A DNA stretch of 8,678 nucleotides from Alphaproteobacteria bacterium MarineAlpha10_Bin3. Its GTDB lineage: Bacteria > Pseudomonadota > Alphaproteobacteria > UBA8366 > GCA-2717185. Positions 5,560 to 8,678 of the stretch are shown piece after piece. The DNA lies in assembly GCA_002937525.1 (NCBI GenBank), contig PTKA01000040.1:1-8678 (forward strand), read 5' to 3'. The position numbers and the translations under genes were made by a program. How positions within the stretch are numbered: the first letter of the stretch is position 1; every line of letters begins with the position of its first letter. The notes beneath the pieces were generated by a model. The model was given only the letters and a program-made list of their open reading frames with translations, was not told where the DNA came from and ran no database searches.

Positions 5560-8508
5560 TTGGAAATCATCTTTCCCTTCGATCCGTCGGTGCTGCCCGG
5601 CCCCGGCGACCGCGACCGCGCCGAGACCGGCGTGGAACGGCTGCGCGACGCCGTCTCCGGCAACGAGACGCTGGCGGCCTTCGCCGACGCCCTGATCGGC
5701 CTTCCCGCCGGCCGCGCGCTGCTCGATTCCGTGTTTGGCAACAGCCCGTTCCTTGGCCGCTGTCTGTTGCGCGAAATCGGCACGCTGCGGCTGTTTCTGG
5801 CGCAAGGCCCGGACGCCGCCTTCGCCGCCACGCTTGCTGCGCTTGACGCCGCGAGCGCGGCAAACGATGAAGCGGCCGTAATGGCGGCGCTGCGCCGCGC
5901 CCGGCAAAAAATCGCGCTGATTACCGCCCTCGCCGATATCGCCGGCTTGTGGCGGCTCGACCGCGTGACCGGCGCGCTATCGCGGTTCGCCGACCGCGCA
6001 GCCCAGATCGCCACCGCCCACATGCTTCGCGCCAGCGCCGCGCGGGGCCAGATATCGCTTGCCCATCAAGACGACCCGAACCGAGATTCGGGCTTTATCG
6101 TACTGGGCATGGGCAAGCTGGGAGCGCACGAACTGAACTATTCCAGCGATATCGACCTGATCGTACTGTACGACCCGCAAAAAGTCCGCACCACGGATCC
6201 AGCCGCGCTGGGCCAGGTCTTTGTCCGCCTGACACGGGGCTTCACCCGGATGTTGAGCGAACGCACAATCGACGGATACGTTTTCCGCACCGATTTGCGG
6301 CTGCGCCCGGACCCGTCGGCGACGCCGCTGGCCTTATCGGTTCAGGCGGCAATGGAATATTACGAAAGCACCGGCCAGAACTGGGAACGCGCCGCCATGG
6401 TCAAGGCGCGGCCGGTCGCCGGCGACCGGGAAGCCGGCGCCGAATTCCTCGCCCGGCTACGCCCTTTTATTTGGCGCAAGCATCTCGATTTCGCCGCCAT
6501 CGAAGATATTCATTCGATCAAGCGGCAGATCACGGCGCATCGCGGCGGCGGCGAAATCGCCGTCAACGGGCACAATATCAAGCTTGGCCGCGGCGGCATT
6601 CGCGAAATCGAATTCTTCGCCCAGACCCAGCAGTTGATCTGGGGCGGCCGCAACGCGGCATTGCGCATACCGGAAACCTGCGCGGCACTGCGCGGGCTGG
6701 CCGCCGCCGGACGGATTACCGATGATGCGGCCACGGACATGATTGCAGCATACGAATATCTGCGCCGCGTCGAGCATCGCCTGCAAATGATCGAGGACGA
6801 GCAAACTCACAGCCTGCCCAGGACGGACCGCGAAATCGACGCCGTGGCGGCGTTCCTTGGACATGATAACGGCGGCGAATTCCGCACCGTCCTGCTCGGT
6901 CATCTCGCAGTGGTCGAGCGCCATTACGCCGGCCTGTTCGAAGGCGCGCCCGATCTTGGCGGCGGCGAAACGCTGGTTTTTACCGGCAATGAGGATCATC
7001 CGGAAACGATCCGAAATCTGGAGGAAATGGGCTTCGACAACGGGTCCACGGTCGCCGCGATTGTCCGGGGCTGGCATCACGGCCGCTATCCAGCGACCCG
7101 GACGGTGCGGTCGCGCCAGTTGCTGACCGGGCTGGTGCCGGGCCTGCTGGCGGCGCTGGCGCGGACCGCCGAACCCAGCACCGCGCTGATCCGCTTCGAT
7201 GCCTATCTGCACGCCCTCCCGGCCGGCATTCAGTTGTTTTCCATCTTCATCGCCAACCCGCCGCTAATCGATCTGGTGGCGGAAATCATGGGCAATGCGC
7301 CGCGATTGTCGCAATGGCTGCGCCGCAACCCGTCTTGCCTGGATGCGGTGCTGGCCGCCGATTATTTCGAGACCCTGGACACTGCGACGCTACGCGCGGA
7401 CCTGGACCGGGCGCTGGGTCAGGCCGGCGATATCGAGGACGTGCTGGAAGGGACCCGGCGCTGGGCCTATGAACATAAATTCCGGGTCGGCGTGCAGATC
7501 CTGCGCGGCGTAACCGACGGTATCCGCGCCGGACCGGCGCTGAGCGCGATTGCCGACACCGCCGTGATTGCCTTGTGGCGCGCCGTCGAGGCCGAATTCA
7601 TCCGCCGGCACGGGCGGGTCGCCGGCGGCGGGGCGGCGCTATTGGCGATGGGCAAGCTCGGCGGCGGCGAGCTGGCGCACCGCTCCGATCTCGATCTGGT
7701 CTTCATCCATGATTACGATGCCGACGCCGGCGCCTCGGACGGCCCAAAACCGCTGGTGCCGGGGCTGTACTTCAACCGTCTGGCGCAGCGCCTGATCGCC
7801 GGCATCACCGCGCGCACCGGCGAAGGACGGCTCTACGAGCTCGACATGCGGTTGCGCCCCTCGGGCGACAAGGGACCGATCGCGGCGAAACTGGACGGCT
7901 TCGCGCAATATCAACGCGAAAGCGCGTGGACCTGGGAACAGATGGCGCTGACCCGTGCCCGTATCGTCGCTGCGCCGGATTGGCTGGGCCGCGCCATCGA
8001 GGCGGTCATCCGCAAATCGCTGACCCGTGCGCGCGATGCGCTGGCGCTGGCGCGCGATGTCGCGCAAATGCGTACCCGCATGATCAAGGAACATCCTGGA
8101 AAGTCGATCTGGGATATCAAGCACCGCCGGGGCGGCCTGGTCGATATCGAATTCATCGCCCAGTATCTGATGCTGCGCCACGCGGCGGCAACGCCTGGCA
8201 TCCTCAGCCCCAATACCGCCGACGCGCTGACGCGGCTCACCAATGCCGGATATCTCGACCGCCAGGACGCAGCGGCGCTGCAATCGACGCTCGGCCTGTG
8301 GCAGCGCTTGCAAGGTGTGTTGCGCCTGTCGGCCGAAGGCGCCTTCGACGGCGATCAGGCGACCGAGGGCCAGCGCGCCCTGCTCATTGAGGCCGGCCAA
8401 GCGATCGATTTCGAGCGGCTCATAGCGGATATGAAAGCGGCGGCAGCCACCGTGATGGAAAACTACCAGCGCCAGATCGCGGCGCCGGCGAAAATCAGCC
8501 CGTCATGA
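5497..8508 (+). CDS. glnE: Bifunctional glutamine synthetase adenylyltransferase/adenylyl-removing enzyme
   Basis: GlnE adds AMP to a tyrosine of each glutamine synthetase (GlnA) subunit and removes it, under control of PII proteins and glutamine, so that nitrogen assimilation follows nitrogen status. The longest frame gives 1003 residues (family about 940-1000). Both nucleotidyltransferase halves are present. Adenylyl-removing half: GMGKLGAHELNYSSDID with metal-binding D218/D220, DLRLRPD at 266-272, and GRGGIREIEF at 364-373. Adenylyl-transfer half: AMGKLGGGELAHRSDLD with D731/D733, DMRLRPSG at 783-790, and HRRGGLVDIEF at 876-886. Both active sites look intact. The start is doubtful: TTG 5497 is the first possible start after an in-frame TAG (5467) but has no Shine-Dalgarno sequence and lies in AT-rich DNA. 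TTG 5560 (MEIIFPFDP, 982 residues) or GTG 5590 are likely alternatives, since recognisable sequence begins at FPFDP. The end overlaps a minus-strand frame by 14 bp. No glnA, glnB or glnD is in the window. Confidence 0.97.
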   Translation: MKNEPKYSPTPSQLHQLDRAALEIIFPFDPSVLPGPGDRDRAETGVERLRDAVSGNETLAAFADALIGLPAGRALLDSVFGNSPFLGRCLLREIGTLRLFLAQGPDAAFAATLAALDAASAANDEAAVMAALRRARQKIALITALADIAGLWRLDRVTGALSRFADRAAQIATAHMLRASAARGQISLAHQDDPNRDSGFIVLGMGKLGAHELNYSSDIDLIVLYDPQKVRTTDPAALGQVFVRLTRGFTRMLSERTIDGYVFRTDLRLRPDPSATPLALSVQAAMEYYESTGQNWERAAMVKARPVAGDREAGAEFLARLRPFIWRKHLDFAAIEDIHSIKRQITAHRGGGEIAVNGHNIKLGRGGIREIEFFAQTQQLIWGGRNAALRIPETCAALRGLAAAGRITDDAATDMIAAYEYLRRVEHRLQMIEDEQTHSLPRTDREIDAVAAFLGHDNGGEFRTVLLGHLAVVERHYAGLFEGAPDLGGGETLVFTGNEDHPETIRNLEEMGFDNGSTVAAIVRGWHHGRYPATRTVRSRQLLTGLVPGLLAALARTAEPSTALIRFDAYLHALPAGIQLFSIFIANPPLIDLVAEIMGNAPRLSQWLRRNPSCLDAVLAADYFETLDTATLRADLDRALGQAGDIEDVLEGTRRWAYEHKFRVGVQILRGVTDGIRAGPALSAIADTAVIALWRAVEAEFIRRHGRVAGGGAALLAMGKLGGGELAHRSDLDLVFIHDYDADAGASDGPKPLVPGLYFNRLAQRLIAGITARTGEGRLYELDMRLRPSGDKGPIAAKLDGFAQYQRESAWTWEQMALTRARIVAAPDWLGRAIEAVIRKSLTRARDALALARDVAQMRTRMIKEHPGKSIWDIKHRRGGLVDIEFIAQYLMLRHAAATPGILSPNTADALTRLTNAGYLDRQDAAALQSTLGLWQRLQGVLRLSAEGAFDGDQATEGQRALLIEAGQAIDFERLIADMKAAAATVMENYQRQIAAPAKISPS

Positions 8509-8678
8509 CCGCAAAACGCTGATCGTCGTCGCTGGCCATCTGGTTGACCAGCTCTATTTCCCAGGCGAGATAGGCGCGCATCGCATCTTCGCGGTTCTCG
8601 CCCCGCTCGCGGGCCGAAAGCTGGACGTCGTCAGCGGTGTCGGCCATGCGCTCCGTCCCCGACTCCAGCTGCAGTCCG
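8495..8678 (-). CDS. Unrecognised small or truncated protein (3' end of a minus-strand gene)
   Basis: A minus-strand frame stays open from the right edge to a TGA at 8497-8495. From ATG 8647 it gives 50 residues starting MADTADDVQLSARERGENRE and ending DDDQRFAVMTG. A GGGGA (8660-8656) lies 8 nt upstream of that ATG and a GGAG lies 3 nt upstream, so a 50-residue start is plausible. The frame is also open for ten more codons to the edge, so this may instead be the C-terminus of a longer protein. Third positions are mostly G or C (about 80% by eye), as in the neighbouring genes. The peptide is acidic, with a likely amphipathic helix (DAMRAYLAWEIELVNQMA), and shows no membrane span, cysteine pair or motif that I recognise. 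It faces glnE tail to tail, overlapping its last 14 bp. No function is proposed. Confidence 0.5.
   Translation of the reverse strand, partial: GLQLESGTERMADTADDVQLSARERGENREDAMRAYLAWEIELVNQMASDDDQRFAVMTG

Noticed and set aside
6075..6092. Hairpin CCCGAA-6 nt-TTCGGG followed by CTTTATC
   Set aside because: The 6-bp stem sits inside the glnE coding sequence just before the GMGKLG motif with no true T-run. A stem this short is expected by chance in GC-rich DNA.
6457..7212. 251-codon minus-strand frame inside glnE (and a 253-codon one at 7639-8400)
   Set aside because: Both are shadows of glnE, whose motifs are intact across this whole stretch.
8505..8522. ATGA overlap at the glnE stop suggesting a translationally coupled next gene
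   Set aside because: The ATG at 8505 reads only five codons (MTAKR) before TGA, so there is no downstream coupled gene in that frame.
8509..8678. Plus-strand open frame after glnE (GHLVDQLYFPGEIG region)
   Set aside because: It has no start codon near its beginning and no Shine-Dalgarno sequence. The minus-strand frame over the same bases has a plausible start and more protein-like composition.

Overview
The window is a GC-rich chromosomal segment from a Gram-negative bacterium, most likely an alphaproteobacterium of the Rhodospirillales type. The evidence is strong G/C preference at third codon positions, an anhydro-MurNAc kinase (murein recycling), a very large AsmA/YhdP-like envelope protein, and a full-length two-headed GlnE. 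It looks like conserved housekeeping sequence. I see no transposase, integrase, phage gene, tRNA, rRNA, CRISPR array or compositional island.

Layout: (1) 1-802, minus strand: N-terminal 267 codons of anmK, running off the left edge. (2) 803-872: a 70-bp divergent intergenic region. (3) 873-2126, plus: tyrS, complete. (4) A 13-bp convergent gap. (5) 2140-5481, minus: a 1113-residue AsmA/YhdP-like membrane-anchored protein. Its coding sequence contains a perfect 17-bp inverted repeat with a 3-nt loop at 4358-4394. (6) 5482-5496: only 15 bp between two divergent frames that both open with TTG; the AT-richer stretch 5488-5545 is probably promoter sequence. (7) 5497-8508, plus: glnE, complete, with an uncertain start. 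(8) 8495-8678, minus: the 3' end of a small or truncated unrecognised gene whose stop overlaps the glnE stop by 14 bp.

The strands alternate (anmK <- -> tyrS; tyrS -> <- AsmA-like; AsmA-like <- -> glnE; glnE -> <- unknown), so no two of these genes can share one polycistronic message. The genes serve separate core jobs: murein recycling, tRNA charging, envelope maintenance (probably lipid traffic) and nitrogen control of glutamine synthetase. I found no convincing new multi-gene system. The points most worth a second look are the perfect palindrome in the AsmA-like gene, the start-site problem at the AsmA-like/glnE junction, and the tail-to-tail overlap at the right end.
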